Source: CALMEC01 sp963777565 (lineage in GTDB: Bacteria > Actinomycetota > Thermoleophilia > Miltoncostaeales > Miltoncostaeaceae). From it: DNA of 64,000 nt. The position numbers were made by a program, and so were the translations under genes. The notes under the pieces were generated by a model. That model had not been told where the DNA came from, did no database searches, and saw only the letters and a program-made list of their open reading frames with translations. The stretch's first letter is position 1. Every line of letters starts with the position of its first letter. Shown piece by piece: positions 1 to 8,485 of the stretch. The stretch lies in the NCBI GenBank assembly GCA_963777565.1, contig CAVZQZ010000009.1:62001-126000 (forward strand). Reading direction: 5' to 3'.

Positions 1-1
1 C

Positions 2-1210
2 GCCCACGCTGTGGCGACCACGCCTGACGGCGCGGAGCCGTCGCAGACGCGTCGGGATCCGGACGACGATCACGCGCTGCTTGCCGACGTGCCCGCTGCG
101 GCCATCGCACTCGAGTGGCGGGTCCTGTCGCGCGACGGGCACGTGACGTCGGGCGCGTCGCCGCTCGCGAACTCCACGACCGTCGTGACCGTCGGCGAAT
201 CGGACGGAGATCGGGGCGACGGGCCGGCGATGATCGCGGGGCGCGCCCTGCTGTTCGCGGGTCTCCTGGGCCTCGTCGGCATGCTGGCCTTTCGCTTCGC
301 CGTCGTCGGGCCGGCGTGGCGATCGGGTGGTCCGCGTCCCCCGGGCGCGGGAGACCCCGAGCCCTGGCGGCGGGCGACCGGGGCGTCGATCCGGTCGGCG
401 ATGCCCGTCTGGTGGCGCGTCTGGTGGCTGCTCGTGGCATTTGCCGCGGCGGGGCTTGCGGTGAGCCTCGTTGCCCTCGTGCGGATCCTCGAGGCCGGGC
501 CGGGGGACGTCGGGACCCTGCTGGCCGACACGCGGTGGGGAACGGCTTGGATCATCCAGGCCGTTGGCGTGTTGGTTGCCGCGTCGCTCGCCGCCGCGTT
601 GCTCGCGCGCCGCGAGCCGGCGCTGGCGCCGTCACCCGCAACCGGGTGGGGGGTGGCGATCGGCGTTCCGCTCGCCGCTGCCGGCATCGCGATCTCGTGG
701 AGCGGGCACGCGGCCTCGGGCACCGACGCGAATCTCGGCACCGCCATCGATGCGGTTCACCTGCTCGGAAGCGGACTTTGGCTCGGCGGGCTGGCGGCCC
801 TCCTCGCGATCGTGCCGCTCGCGAGGCGCGAGCTCGACGAGCCGTCGGCGCTGCGCTTGAGCGCGGCGATCGTCGTGCGGTTCTCCGGCGTCGCGATCGC
901 CTGCGTCGGCCTGCTGGTCGTGACCGGCGTGTACCGGGCGCTCGCGGAGCTTCGGTCCTTTTCCGACTTGATCGACACCGGGTACGGTCAGGCACTCCTT
1001 GTCAAGCTCGCGATCTTCGCGGTGCTCCTGATCGGCGGGGCGTACAACCGGCTGGTGCTCCATCCCCGTCTCGAGCGGGCCGCGCTCGGGCTCCGGGTCG
1101 ACGACGGGGGAGCGGCGGACATGCTCCGGATCAGCGTCGCGGCTGAGATCGCCGTGGCCTGCGCGGTGATCGTCGCGGTCGCCGTCCTGGTCAGCCTTCC
1201 TCCGCCGTAG
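2..1210 (+). CDS. CopC/CopD copper transport protein, 5' end cut by the window
   Basis: The reading frame is open from the first bases, so the true start lies outside. The first residues read AHAVATTPDGAEPS, which looks like the end of a signal peptide and the His-first N-terminus of a CopC copper-binding domain. CopC normally has about 95 residues; here only about 55 separate the leading His from the closing LEWRVLSRDGHVTSGA motif, so the domain is shortened. About eight membrane helices follow, with CopD-like motifs (SGHA, VHLLGSGLWLGG, RFSGVAIACVGLLVVTG, YGQALLVK). The family moves copper across the cytoplasmic membrane. The last 20 nt overlap the 3' end of the opposing DsbA-like gene. Confidence 0.8.
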   Translation, partial: AHAVATTPDGAEPSQTRRDPDDDHALLADVPAAAIALEWRVLSRDGHVTSGASPLANSTTVVTVGESDGDRGDGPAMIAGRALLFAGLLGLVGMLAFRFAVVGPAWRSGGPRPPGAGDPEPWRRATGASIRSAMPVWWRVWWLLVAFAAAGLAVSLVALVRILEAGPGDVGTLLADTRWGTAWIIQAVGVLVAASLAAALLARREPALAPSPATGWGVAIGVPLAAAGIAISWSGHAASGTDANLGTAIDAVHLLGSGLWLGGLAALLAIVPLARRELDEPSALRLSAAIVVRFSGVAIACVGLLVVTGVYRALAELRSFSDLIDTGYGQALLVKLAIFAVLLIGGAYNRLVLHPRLERAALGLRVDDGGAADMLRISVAAEIAVACAVIVAVAVLVSLPPP

Positions 1211-1844
1211 CGGTGGCGCGCTCGTCGCCCTCCCGCGCTCGTCGGGCCGCCCGTTCGAGGACCTCGTGCGGCACCGCTCCGCTCACCAGGATCCGGCCCT
1301 CGAACACGAACGCCGGAATCGCATCGATGCCGCGGGCCTGAGCCCATGCCGTCCACCCGTCGACGACCTCGCGGAAGCGCCCGGCGTCGACTGCGCTCAT
1401 CGCGTCGGCCGGATCGAGCCCCACGGCGGCGACGCACGCCGCCAGCTCCTCCCGCGAGCCGATGTCGCGGCCCTCGCCCCAGTAGGCGTCCATGAGCCTG
1501 TCGTGGAGGCGATCATGAGCCTCGCGCCCCTGGGCTCGGGCCCACTCGGCGAGCTCCAGCGCGTGCCCGGTGTTCGGCACGCGTTCCGGGTGCGGGTTGA
1601 ACGGGAGGCCCGCGGCATCGGCCATCGCACGGATTGCGTCGTGGAAGTGGTCTCCGTAGCGGGCGACGAGGTCGGCGCGCGCAATCCCCTCGGGTGGGTA
1701 TTCGGGATGCAGGTCGTATGGGAGCCACTCGACGTCGGCGCCCAACTGGCGCCGCAGCCACATCGCGCGTTCACGCGCAATGTGGCAAAACGGTCAGAGA
1801 TAGTCGCTGAAGACCGCGACTTGGAACGCGGCGTGCATCGGCAT
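1191..1844 (-). CDS. DsbA/FrnE-like thiol oxidoreductase, candidate selenoprotein (UGA at residue 17)
   Basis: Read from ATG 1844 with TGA 1796-1794 taken as selenocysteine, this gives 217 residues. The N-terminal strand AFQVAVFSDYL is followed by U-P-F-C (residues 17-20), exactly where DsbA/FrnE proteins carry their C-x-x-C active site. The thioredoxin fold is completed by the cis-proline motif AIPAFVFEGR (Pro177). A 12-bp hairpin with a UGAA loop lies 8 nt after the TGA. The family exchanges dithiols and disulfides on substrate proteins; no signal peptide is visible, so it is probably cytoplasmic. A -10-like TAGCAT (1856-1851) lies 6 nt before the ATG, so the mRNA may be leaderless. Without recoding, only a fragment starting at 1763 without the active site could be made. 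Alternatives are a TGC/TGT-to-TGA sequencing error or a nonsense mutation. selA, selB, selD and tRNA-Sec are not in the window. Confidence 0.75.
1758..1785 (-). promoter_or_regulatory. Candidate bacterial SECIS hairpin
   Basis: On the minus strand the 12-nt arm CCACATTGCGCG (1785-1774) pairs with CGCGCGATGTGG (1769-1758), with one U-G wobble, around a UGAA tetraloop (1773-1770). The loop begins 20 nt after the in-frame UGA (1796-1794). Bacterial SECIS elements are hairpins just downstream of the UGA, with a short apical loop carrying a G in its first two positions; the loop G at 1772 fits. The hairpin also lies within coding sequence, as bacterial SECIS elements do. Confidence 0.65.
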
Positions 1845-1982
1845 GCAACGATGCTACCGCGTTGCGGTGGGTCGTGAACCGCCGATTTGCAGGGGGTATT
1901 CCAGCGGGGGAGGGGGCGCCTCGAACGGGGGGGAGGCCCCGCCGAAATCGAGGGACCCGGGGGGGTGCGGGGAGGTCTTCAC

Positions 1983-3064
1983 ATGGCCGTCCCGGTGCCG
2001 AACACTGCGGTGATGCTCCGCGGTCCCGCACCCCGCACAACCGTCGTCATCGTGGTCGCGATCCTGGGATTTCTCGGGATCGCGACGACGGCCCTGGGCG
2101 CCCTGCGGGTCGTTGTTCAGCCCGGTGAGACCCTGAGCGGCATCGCCGCCCGCCATGGGGTGAGCGTCGCGACGATCGCGGGGCACAACGGCATCCGTGA
2201 CGCCAACCATGTCGCGGCCGGACGAGTGCTCGAGATTCCCGGCGGACTTCGTGGCGGCGGCGGGTCCTCCGGTACGGGGGTGGCACGTACACGGTCCGTC
2301 CGGGCGACACCCTCAGCGGAATCGCGTCGCGGTTCGGCCTCAGCGTGGGCACGCTGGTGCGCCTGAACGGCTTGCGCAGCGCACATCTGGTCATCGCCGG
2401 GAGCACGCTGCGCCTTGGCGGCGGCTCGGCGCCGTCGGCCGGTTCGACGACGACGGGAGGAGCGACGTACACGGTGCAGCCCGGCGACAGCCTCGGCGCG
2501 ATCGCCGCCCGCTTTGGCACATCCACCGCGGCGCTTGCGAGCGCCAACGGCCTGGCCAATCCCAACATCATCGTGGCGGGCACCCGGCTGCGCGTCCCGG
2601 GCGCATCAGCGGCACCGAGCCAGGGCCCGCTCACGCCCGTGACCGCGGCGACGAACGGGTGGGGCAACCATCCCTCACGCGCGACGATCGCCGGACTCAT
2701 CGCGACCCACTCGGCCCGTTACGGCGTGGATCCCGCGCTCGTCCGCGCGGTGGCCTGGCAGGAGAGCGGCTGGTGGCAGGGATCGCGCTCGAGCTCGGGT
2801 GCGATCGGCGTGATGCAGCTCATGCCCGGGACCGTGGCCTGGCTCGGCCCGTCCCTCGTCGGGCGCCAGCTCGACCCGTACGACGCATCCGACAACATCG
2901 AGGGCGGCACCGCCTACCTCGGGTATCTCCTGCGTGGCACCCGCTCCCGGCGCCTGGCGATCGCGTCGTACTACCAGGGCATGGGGTCCGTCTCGACTCG
3001 GGGGCTGCTCCCCGAGACGGAGGCCTACGTGACGTCCGTCGCCTCGTTCATCGGGAGCGTGTAG
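1983..3064 (+). CDS. LysM-repeat lytic transglycosylase (SLT), single-base frameshift near 2276-2280
   Basis: ATG 1983 follows GGAGGT (1971-1976). The protein has an N-terminal membrane anchor (about residues 19-41), a LysM repeat (RVVVQPGETLSGIAARHG), two further LysM repeats (TYTVRPGDTLSGIASRFG and TYTVQPGDSLGAIAARFG), and a C-terminal SLT domain with the catalytic-Glu motif VAWQESGWWQ and IGVMQLMPGT. It should cleave peptidoglycan glycan strands at the cell surface. The first LysM is in one frame and the rest is in the -1 frame; the switch falls at a G5 run (2276-2280), and one extra base would restore about 360 residues. This is probably an assembly indel; true inactivation or -1 frameshifting cannot be excluded. 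Confidence 0.8.
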
Positions 3065-3540
3065 ACGGTTCGCTGCCCGGCGGTGAACGGCGAGGCCGGG
3101 ACATCCCGCAGAAGCTCCTCGGAATGGCCGTCCTGATACCTGCGCGCCCACCCGAGTAGCCACAGCTCGCCGGCCCCGATTCCTGCGGGGACGCCCGCCA
3201 GGACGGCCGCGCCCTCGGGGGCCACGCCGATCACCACGGCGAGCACCAGCACCACCGGGGCGAGCCCCACGAGCACCCTGCGCCGAGTCGTGTTGTGCGG
3301 CTCGATGGAGAACTCCCCGGGCGGCGTCGTCGCTCGCGGCGCCTCCCGCCGCAGGCGGCTCGCAGGTCCGAAGCCGCCCCACACGACCGCGAGCGCGATG
3401 TTGACGATCGCGAACAACACGACCGCCCGGCCGGGGTGATCGGAGCGGATCGCCGCCGCCAGCAAACCGACGTCGCCGATCGCGAGGTTTGCGATCGCGT
3501 TGGTTCGAAGGTCGTCGACGACCCGTACGAGCTGCGTCAC
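3025..3540 (-). CDS. Hypothetical four-helix membrane protein
   Basis: GTG start at 3540; 171 residues. About four hydrophobic segments are visible (NLAIGDVGLLAAAI, GRAVVLFAIVNIALAVVWGG, RVLVGLAPVVLVLAVVIGV, AAVLAGVPAGIGAGELWLLG) with a polar loop between the second and third. I recognise no family. The 3' end overlaps the 3' end of the convergent transglycosylase gene by 40 nt, common in compact actinobacterial genomes. The first 10 residues look amphipathic, so the exact start is uncertain. Confidence 0.6.
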   Translation of the reverse strand: MTQLVRVVDDLRTNAIANLAIGDVGLLAAAIRSDHPGRAVVLFAIVNIALAVVWGGFGPASRLRREAPRATTPPGEFSIEPHNTTRRRVLVGLAPVVLVLAVVIGVAPEGAAVLAGVPAGIGAGELWLLGWARRYQDGHSEELLRDVPASPFTAGQRTVYTLPMNEATDVT

Positions 3541-3628
3541 CCGTCGGTCCGGCGTCAGCGGGCGATCTGGGGGACGATGAGTGGCGGCGTGTTCACCGCG
3601 GCGACGCGAAGGGGCTCGGACACCGCAC

Positions 3629-3634
3629 TAGGAT
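3629..3634 (+). promoter_or_regulatory. Candidate -10 element (TAGGAT) for the LLM oxidoreductase
   Basis: TAGGAT lies 10 nt before ATG 3645, so transcription would begin at or next to the start codon and give a leaderless mRNA. No clear -35 box is visible. The spacing resembles several other genes in this window. Confidence 0.35.
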
Positions 3635-3644
3635 ACCCACGCGC

Positions 3645-4667
3645 ATGCTGCCGATTCCCGTCGACGCCGAGCTGGTCGCCGCCCACGCCGCCGAGCTCGG
3701 GCCGCTGGCGCGTGAGGCCGAGGCTGCGGGCTTCGCTCGGGTCTGGGCGCCCGAGCTCTACCGGTCGGCGACGATTCCGCTCGCGGCGGCGGCCGCGACC
3801 ACCGAGCGCATCGAGATCGCAACCGGGATCGCCCTTGCGTTCACGCGCAGTCCGTTCGTGCTGGCGCTCGAGGCGCTCGACCTCGACGAGCTCTCCGGCG
3901 GCCGGATGGTCGTCGGACTCGGGGCGGGCGTTCGCCGCCTGAACGAGCGCTGGCATGCGGTCGCCGCCTACGACCCGCCGGTTCCCCGGATGCGCGACCA
4001 CATCGCCGCGTTCCGCGAGATCGTCGCGGCGCTCGCGGCGGGGCGCGACGCGCGGTCGGAGGGCAGGTACGTCGACATCCACGTCGCGGGGTACCGGCGC
4101 CCGGTGACCGCCACCCGCGATCGCATCCCGGTGTGGCTGGCGGCGGTGATGCCGGGGATGGCCCGCCTGGCCGGCGAGGTCGCCGACGGGTTCCTGGACC
4201 ATCCCATCACCACGCCCGAATGGCTCGCCGAACGGCTGATCCCGCCGATCCGCGCGGGCGCGGCGTCGGCCGGCCGGTCGACGCCGCCGATCGCCGGCGG
4301 GCTCGTCGTCGCCGCGAGCCCGGATGATCCGGCCGCCGCCCGGCGCGCCGCCGCGTGCACCGTCGGCTTCTACGCGACCGTCAAGACCTACGAGCCGCTC
4401 TTCCAAAGCCACGGGTTCGACGTCCGGCTCCCCGGGATCCGCAGAGCCTTCATGGAGGGCGGCGGCGAACGGCTCGCCGAGGCGGTCGGCGACGAGATGA
4501 CCGACCGCTTCGCGGCCGCCGGGACGCCGGAGCAGGTTCGGGCCCGCGCGGAGGCCTTCGTCGGCGTGGTCGACCGGCTGTGGCTCACCCCGCCGCATCA
4601 CCTCCAGACACCCGACGATGCCGCACGGTGGCAGCGAGGGATCTTGGACACCTTCCGCCGCCCGTGA
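3645..4667 (+). CDS. LLM-class (luciferase-like) F420/flavin-dependent oxidoreductase
   Basis: 340 residues from ATG 3645. Family features visible are EAAGFARVWAPELY near the N-terminus, ATGIALAFTRSPFVLALEALDLDELSGGRMVVGLGAG, and the C-terminal GTPEQVRARAEAF and RLWLTPPHH segments. Actinobacterial members usually use coenzyme F420 and sit in the cytoplasm; the substrate cannot be read from sequence. The stop overlaps the start of ligD (GTGA at 4664-4667), so the two are probably translated together. Confidence 0.85.
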   Translation: MLPIPVDAELVAAHAAELGPLAREAEAAGFARVWAPELYRSATIPLAAAAATTERIEIATGIALAFTRSPFVLALEALDLDELSGGRMVVGLGAGVRRLNERWHAVAAYDPPVPRMRDHIAAFREIVAALAAGRDARSEGRYVDIHVAGYRRPVTATRDRIPVWLAAVMPGMARLAGEVADGFLDHPITTPEWLAERLIPPIRAGAASAGRSTPPIAGGLVVAASPDDPAAARRAAACTVGFYATVKTYEPLFQSHGFDVRLPGIRRAFMEGGGERLAEAVGDEMTDRFAAAGTPEQVRARAEAFVGVVDRLWLTPPHHLQTPDDAARWQRGILDTFRRP

Positions 4668-6979
4668 GCGACGCGCTCGACGAGTACCGCCGTCGCCGGG
4701 ACTTCGCGAAGACGCCCGAGCCGGCGCCCGGCGCCGGGACGGCGGTGGAGGCGTCGCGGTTCGTCATCCAGCGCCACGACGCACGGGCGCTGCACTTCGA
4801 TCTTCGGCTCGAGCGCGACGGGGCGCTCGCGTCGTGGGCGGTGCCGAAGGGCGTGCCGCTCCGGGCCGGCGCGAAGCGCCTCGCGATCCGCACCGAGGAT
4901 CATCCGCTGGAGTACCTCGACTTCTCCGCCGTCATCCCCGCGGGGCAGTACGGCGCGGGCCGGATGACGATCTGGGACCGCGGCACGTTCGAGCCGCTGC
5001 TCGTCGAGGAGTTCGAGATGAAGTTCCTGCTGTCCGGATCGCTCGTGCAGGGCGAGTACCACCTGGTGCGCACGGGGGAACGGGGAGGAAAGCAGGAGTG
5101 GCTGTTGTTCCGCTCGGCGAAGGGCGCGGCGGGACCGTCGGATCCCCTGCCGCGGTTCCGCGAGCTGCGACCGATGATGGCGACCACGTGGCCATCGGCG
5201 TTCGACGACCCGAACTGGGCCTTCGAGATCAAGTGGGACGGCTACCGGGCGCTGGCGTTCATCGGTCCGGACGGCACCGAGCTGCGAAGCCGCTCCGGCC
5301 GCGACATGACCGGCTCATACCCGACCCTCGCCGACCTGCGGCGGGGAATCCTCGCACAGGAGGCCGTGGTCGACGGCGAGATCGTCGTGCTCGACGACAC
5401 AGGGCGGGCGGTGTTCCAGGACCTCCAATCCGGTCGCGGCACGGTGACCTTCGTCGTGTTCGACCTGCTCTACGTGGATGGTGAGTGGCTCCTCGAGCAA
5501 CCCTGGGGCGATCGGCGCGCGCGTCTGGAGGTCCTTCTGGCCCCCGAGGGAGCGCCGAAGGTGATCTGCCCGGACGTGGTGACGGGGACGGGGAAGGCCC
5601 TCTTCGGCGCGATCGCCAAACGCGGGGCCGAGGGCATCGTGGCCAAGCGGCTCGGCAGCGCATACCAGCCGGGCCGGCGTGGCGGGGCGTGGCGAAAGAT
5701 CAAGGTGCGGCACGAGGTGGAGGGGCTGATCGGCGGATACGTGGAGGGCGAGGGCTCCCGTCGCGGCGGCATCGCCGCACTGCTCGTCGGACAGGAGACC
5801 GGCGGCGAGTTTGTGTTCGTCGGGAGGGTCGGATCGGGCTTCACCGATGCCGCGTCGCGAGAGCTGCGCCGCCGGCTCGATCGGCTCGTCATCGACGAGT
5901 GCCCCTTCGCGAACCCGCCTGCGGACGCGGGGGCGGCTCGCTGGGTGCGACCGGAGCTCGCGTGCCGCGCCGCCTACTCGGAGTGGACCGCCGACGGGCT
6001 GATGCGCGCGCCTGTGTTCCTCGGCGTCGTCGAGCACGAGCCGCCCGAGCGTCCGCCCCCGATCCTGGACACGTCCCGGGGTGAGCTCCGCGTTCGCGAT
6101 GACGGCCGTGAAGCGCGCCTGACGAACCTGGACAAGGTCTTCTGGCCGTCGGAGGGCATCACCAAGGGCGACCTTCTCGACCATTACGCCCGCATGGCGC
6201 CGGTGCTCGTGCCGCACCTGGCAGGCCGGCCGATGGTCTTGAAGCGGTACCCCAACGGATGGGACGAGCCGCATTTCTTCCAGCACAAGATCCCCGAGAC
6301 CGCACCTGAGTGGGTCGAGCGTGCGGTGCTTCGCAAGGGCGAGGAGGAGATCACCTACGTCGTCGTCGACGACGCGCTGGCACTGCTGTGGGTGGTCAAC
6401 CTCGGCTGCATCGATCTGAACCCGTGGCATGCGCATGCCGCAACTCCCGCCGACGCGGACTACGTCCTGTTCGACCTCGATCCCGCTGAGGGCCTGCCAT
6501 TCGACGCCGTCATCGAGACGGCGCTGCTCATCCGCGCCGAACTGGAGGAGGCCGGACTGCGCGGCTACGCCAAGACCTCCGGCTCACGCGGGATCCACGT
6601 GCTGGTCCCGACGCTGCCCGTGCCGCACGAGTCCGCGCGACTGTTCGCCCAGGTCGTGGCACGGCGGATCGTCGCCCGCAGGCGCGACCTCGCCACCGTC
6701 GAAACCGTGATCGCCCGCCGAGGGCGTCGCGTGTACATCGACGCGAACCAGAACGGCTACGGCAAGACGATCGCCAGCGTCTACTCCGTCAGGCCGGTGC
6801 CGGGGGCCACGGTCTCGACACCGCTGCACTGGGACGAGGTCGCGGCGGGCTTCGACCCGACGCGGTTGACGATCGGCGCGGTCGCCGCACGCGTCGCAGC
6901 CGAGGGCGACTTGTTCGCCTCTGTCATCACAGACCGCCAGGATCTCGGCGCCGCGGTCGAGCGGTTGGGCTCCGCATGA
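4664..6979 (+). CDS. ligD: Multidomain ATP-dependent DNA ligase LigD (phosphoesterase-ligase-polymerase)
   Basis: GTG 4664 overlaps the preceding stop; 771 residues. The order is a 3'-phosphoesterase domain (about 30-150, motifs FVIQRHDARALHFDLRLE and WAVPKG), an ATP ligase domain with nucleotidyl-accepting Lys190 in EIKWDGYRAL and an OB-fold, then a primase-type polymerase domain (from about 486: LTNLDKVFWP) with catalytic Asp residues in VLFDLDPAEG near 604. This PE-LIG-POL order is that of Pseudomonas LigD, not the POL-PE-LIG order of Mycobacterium. LigD joins double-strand breaks with Ku, but no ku gene is in the window. The stop overlaps the next start (ATGA). Confidence 0.95.
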   Translation: MSDALDEYRRRRDFAKTPEPAPGAGTAVEASRFVIQRHDARALHFDLRLERDGALASWAVPKGVPLRAGAKRLAIRTEDHPLEYLDFSAVIPAGQYGAGRMTIWDRGTFEPLLVEEFEMKFLLSGSLVQGEYHLVRTGERGGKQEWLLFRSAKGAAGPSDPLPRFRELRPMMATTWPSAFDDPNWAFEIKWDGYRALAFIGPDGTELRSRSGRDMTGSYPTLADLRRGILAQEAVVDGEIVVLDDTGRAVFQDLQSGRGTVTFVVFDLLYVDGEWLLEQPWGDRRARLEVLLAPEGAPKVICPDVVTGTGKALFGAIAKRGAEGIVAKRLGSAYQPGRRGGAWRKIKVRHEVEGLIGGYVEGEGSRRGGIAALLVGQETGGEFVFVGRVGSGFTDAASRELRRRLDRLVIDECPFANPPADAGAARWVRPELACRAAYSEWTADGLMRAPVFLGVVEHEPPERPPPILDTSRGELRVRDDGREARLTNLDKVFWPSEGITKGDLLDHYARMAPVLVPHLAGRPMVLKRYPNGWDEPHFFQHKIPETAPEWVERAVLRKGEEEITYVVVDDALALLWVVNLGCIDLNPWHAHAATPADADYVLFDLDPAEGLPFDAVIETALLIRAELEEAGLRGYAKTSGSRGIHVLVPTLPVPHESARLFAQVVARRIVARRRDLATVETVIARRGRRVYIDANQNGYGKTIASVYSVRPVPGATVSTPLHWDEVAAGFDPTRLTIGAVAARVAAEGDLFASVITDRQDLGAAVERLGSA

Positions 6980-7476
6980 GGCGCCGCGTCGCCGCCTGCG
7001 GGCTGCTCCTCGCGCTCGCCGTCGCCGGGTGCGGCAAGGAGTCCGCCACGCCGCCTCCGGCCTCGAAGGCCACGGGGGTCTTTGCCGGCTCCGACGGTGC
7101 CGGGATGGGCCTCAGCGTCGACTTCGTCGGGTACGACGCCACGAAGCGCGCCATCCAGGCCGCGCTCGGAGCCGACCGGTACAAGTGGTCGGTCGGCATC
7201 GTCTCGGTCGTCAACCGCACGAACGACCTGCTGCCCGTGCCGGTGTTGTCGGTGACCGTGCCGGACGGGCGTCAGGTCACGCTGGAGCGTGCCCGGCGGA
7301 TCCGGCGTGGCGACGCGGTCGTCACCCTCGAGGATCCGGGACCGTACGTCCCGGTGGAGGGCGCACTCACCAGCTATGTGCTCTTTCCCGGCCGGACGGA
7401 CGAGATCAGACGGGTCCGGATGCGGGTCGGCGACCGGATTCCGGTGGAGCTCAGGGCCGAGGAGCCGACGCGGTAG
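6976..7476 (+). CDS. Hypothetical lipoprotein
   Basis: 166 residues, starting inside the ligD stop (ATGA). The N-terminus is a lipoprotein signal peptide (RRR, then LLLALAVAG followed by Cys19), so the mature protein should be lipid-anchored on the outer face of the membrane. The rest looks like a single beta-rich extracellular domain (SVGIVSVVNRTNDLLPVPVLSVTVPDG). I recognise no family. It overlaps the 3' end of the opposing epimerase gene by 26 nt. Confidence 0.7.
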   Translation: MRRRVAACGLLLALAVAGCGKESATPPPASKATGVFAGSDGAGMGLSVDFVGYDATKRAIQAALGADRYKWSVGIVSVVNRTNDLLPVPVLSVTVPDGRQVTLERARRIRRGDAVVTLEDPGPYVPVEGALTSYVLFPGRTDEIRRVRMRVGDRIPVELRAEEPTR

Positions 7477-8485
7477 CGGCGATCCCGGGCAGCGGCCGCG
7501 TGATGTAGCCGTGCTCCTGGTACCAGTCGAGCGTGCGGCGGAGGGTCGCTTCGATCGGCGTGTACCTCAGCCCGAGCTCGCGCGTCGCCCGGCTGCCGTC
7601 GTACGCATGGCCGTGAAGCAGCGTCCGCATCATCTCCCGGCAGAACGGGGCCCGGCGGCGGCGCAACCGGCCGACGGCGCCGACCACGGTCGCCGTTGCC
7701 ATCGCGGCGGACGGCGGCAGGATCCGCGGGGCGGCATCGATGCCCGCGACCCGGCCCATGATCGCGATCGCCTCGCGCACCGTCAGCGTCGCCCCCGACA
7801 GCAGGTACCGCTCCCCGGGGACTCCCGCGCGTTCGGCGAGGAGATGCCCCTCGGCGCAGTCGGCGATGTCGACGACGCTCATCCGCGAGTCGATCAGCGC
7901 TTTGAGCGTGCCGTTGAGATATCCGAGCAGGAGCTTGGCGGTCCCGCGGGTCCGCCCGGGGCCCTGCACCGACGACGGGTTGACGCTGACGAGCTCCACG
8001 CCGCCGTCGCGGGCCGTGGCGAACGCCGCGCGCTCGGCCTCCCACTTCGACCGCTCATAGCTCGAGAGGAAGGTGCCCCGATGGGGCGTGTCCTCCCGGC
8101 CGATCGCGCCGTGGGGCTCGCCGATGGTGGCGGCGGACGAGGTGTAGACGACGCGGCGCACCCCGGCGGTCACCGCCGTCCGCACGACGTTCACGGTGCC
8201 GTCGACGTTCATGTGGTCGAGCTGGGAGGGATCGGGCAGGCAGAACGCGTTGAGTCCCGCGAGGTGGTAGACCACGGCGCAGCCCGACACCGCGTCGCGA
8301 AGGGTGTCCGGGCGGAGGATGTCGCCGACCACCGGTTCCGCGCCGAGCTCGCGCAGGCGGGCCGCGCCGGCGTCCGAGCGGGTGAGCGCGCGCACCCGCC
8401 GCCCCTCGGCGACCAGGCGCTCGAGCACCGCGCCACCGACGAAGCCCGTCGCGCCGGTGACGAGCACCGGCCCGGGTTCAGGCAT
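7451..8485 (-). CDS. NAD(P)-dependent epimerase/reductase (extended SDR)
   Basis: 344 residues. Rossmann glycine motif TGATGFVGG at residues 10-18 and catalytic YERSK near 143, with the preceding TSSAATIGEP strand. The pattern resembles dihydroflavonol-4-reductase and hopanoid-associated sugar epimerase proteins. It probably acts in the cytoplasm on a nucleotide sugar or lipid-linked substrate; the substrate cannot be assigned. Its start overlaps the end of plsY by 8 nt, so plsY and this gene are likely co-transcribed downstream of pgsA. Confidence 0.85.
   Translation of the reverse strand: MPEPGPVLVTGATGFVGGAVLERLVAEGRRVRALTRSDAGAARLRELGAEPVVGDILRPDTLRDAVSGCAVVYHLAGLNAFCLPDPSQLDHMNVDGTVNVVRTAVTAGVRRVVYTSSAATIGEPHGAIGREDTPHRGTFLSSYERSKWEAERAAFATARDGGVELVSVNPSSVQGPGRTRGTAKLLLGYLNGTLKALIDSRMSVVDIADCAEGHLLAERAGVPGERYLLSGATLTVREAIAIMGRVAGIDAAPRILPPSAAMATATVVGAVGRLRRRRAPFCREMMRTLLHGHAYDGSRATRELGLRYTPIEATLRRTLDWYQEHGYITRPLPGIAATASAPRP

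Noticed and set aside
1860..1982. c-di-AMP (ydaO-type) riboswitch before the LysM transglycosylase
   Set aside because: Such switches often precede LysM/transglycosylase genes in actinobacteria, and GGGACCC followed by GGGGGTG is suggestive, but the other conserved blocks and the overall layout are not found in this 120-nt G-rich leader.
4355..4663. N-terminal extension of LigD over the LLM gene
   Set aside because: It overlaps a clearly real gene in another frame, and the residues are Arg/Gly-rich with no domain.
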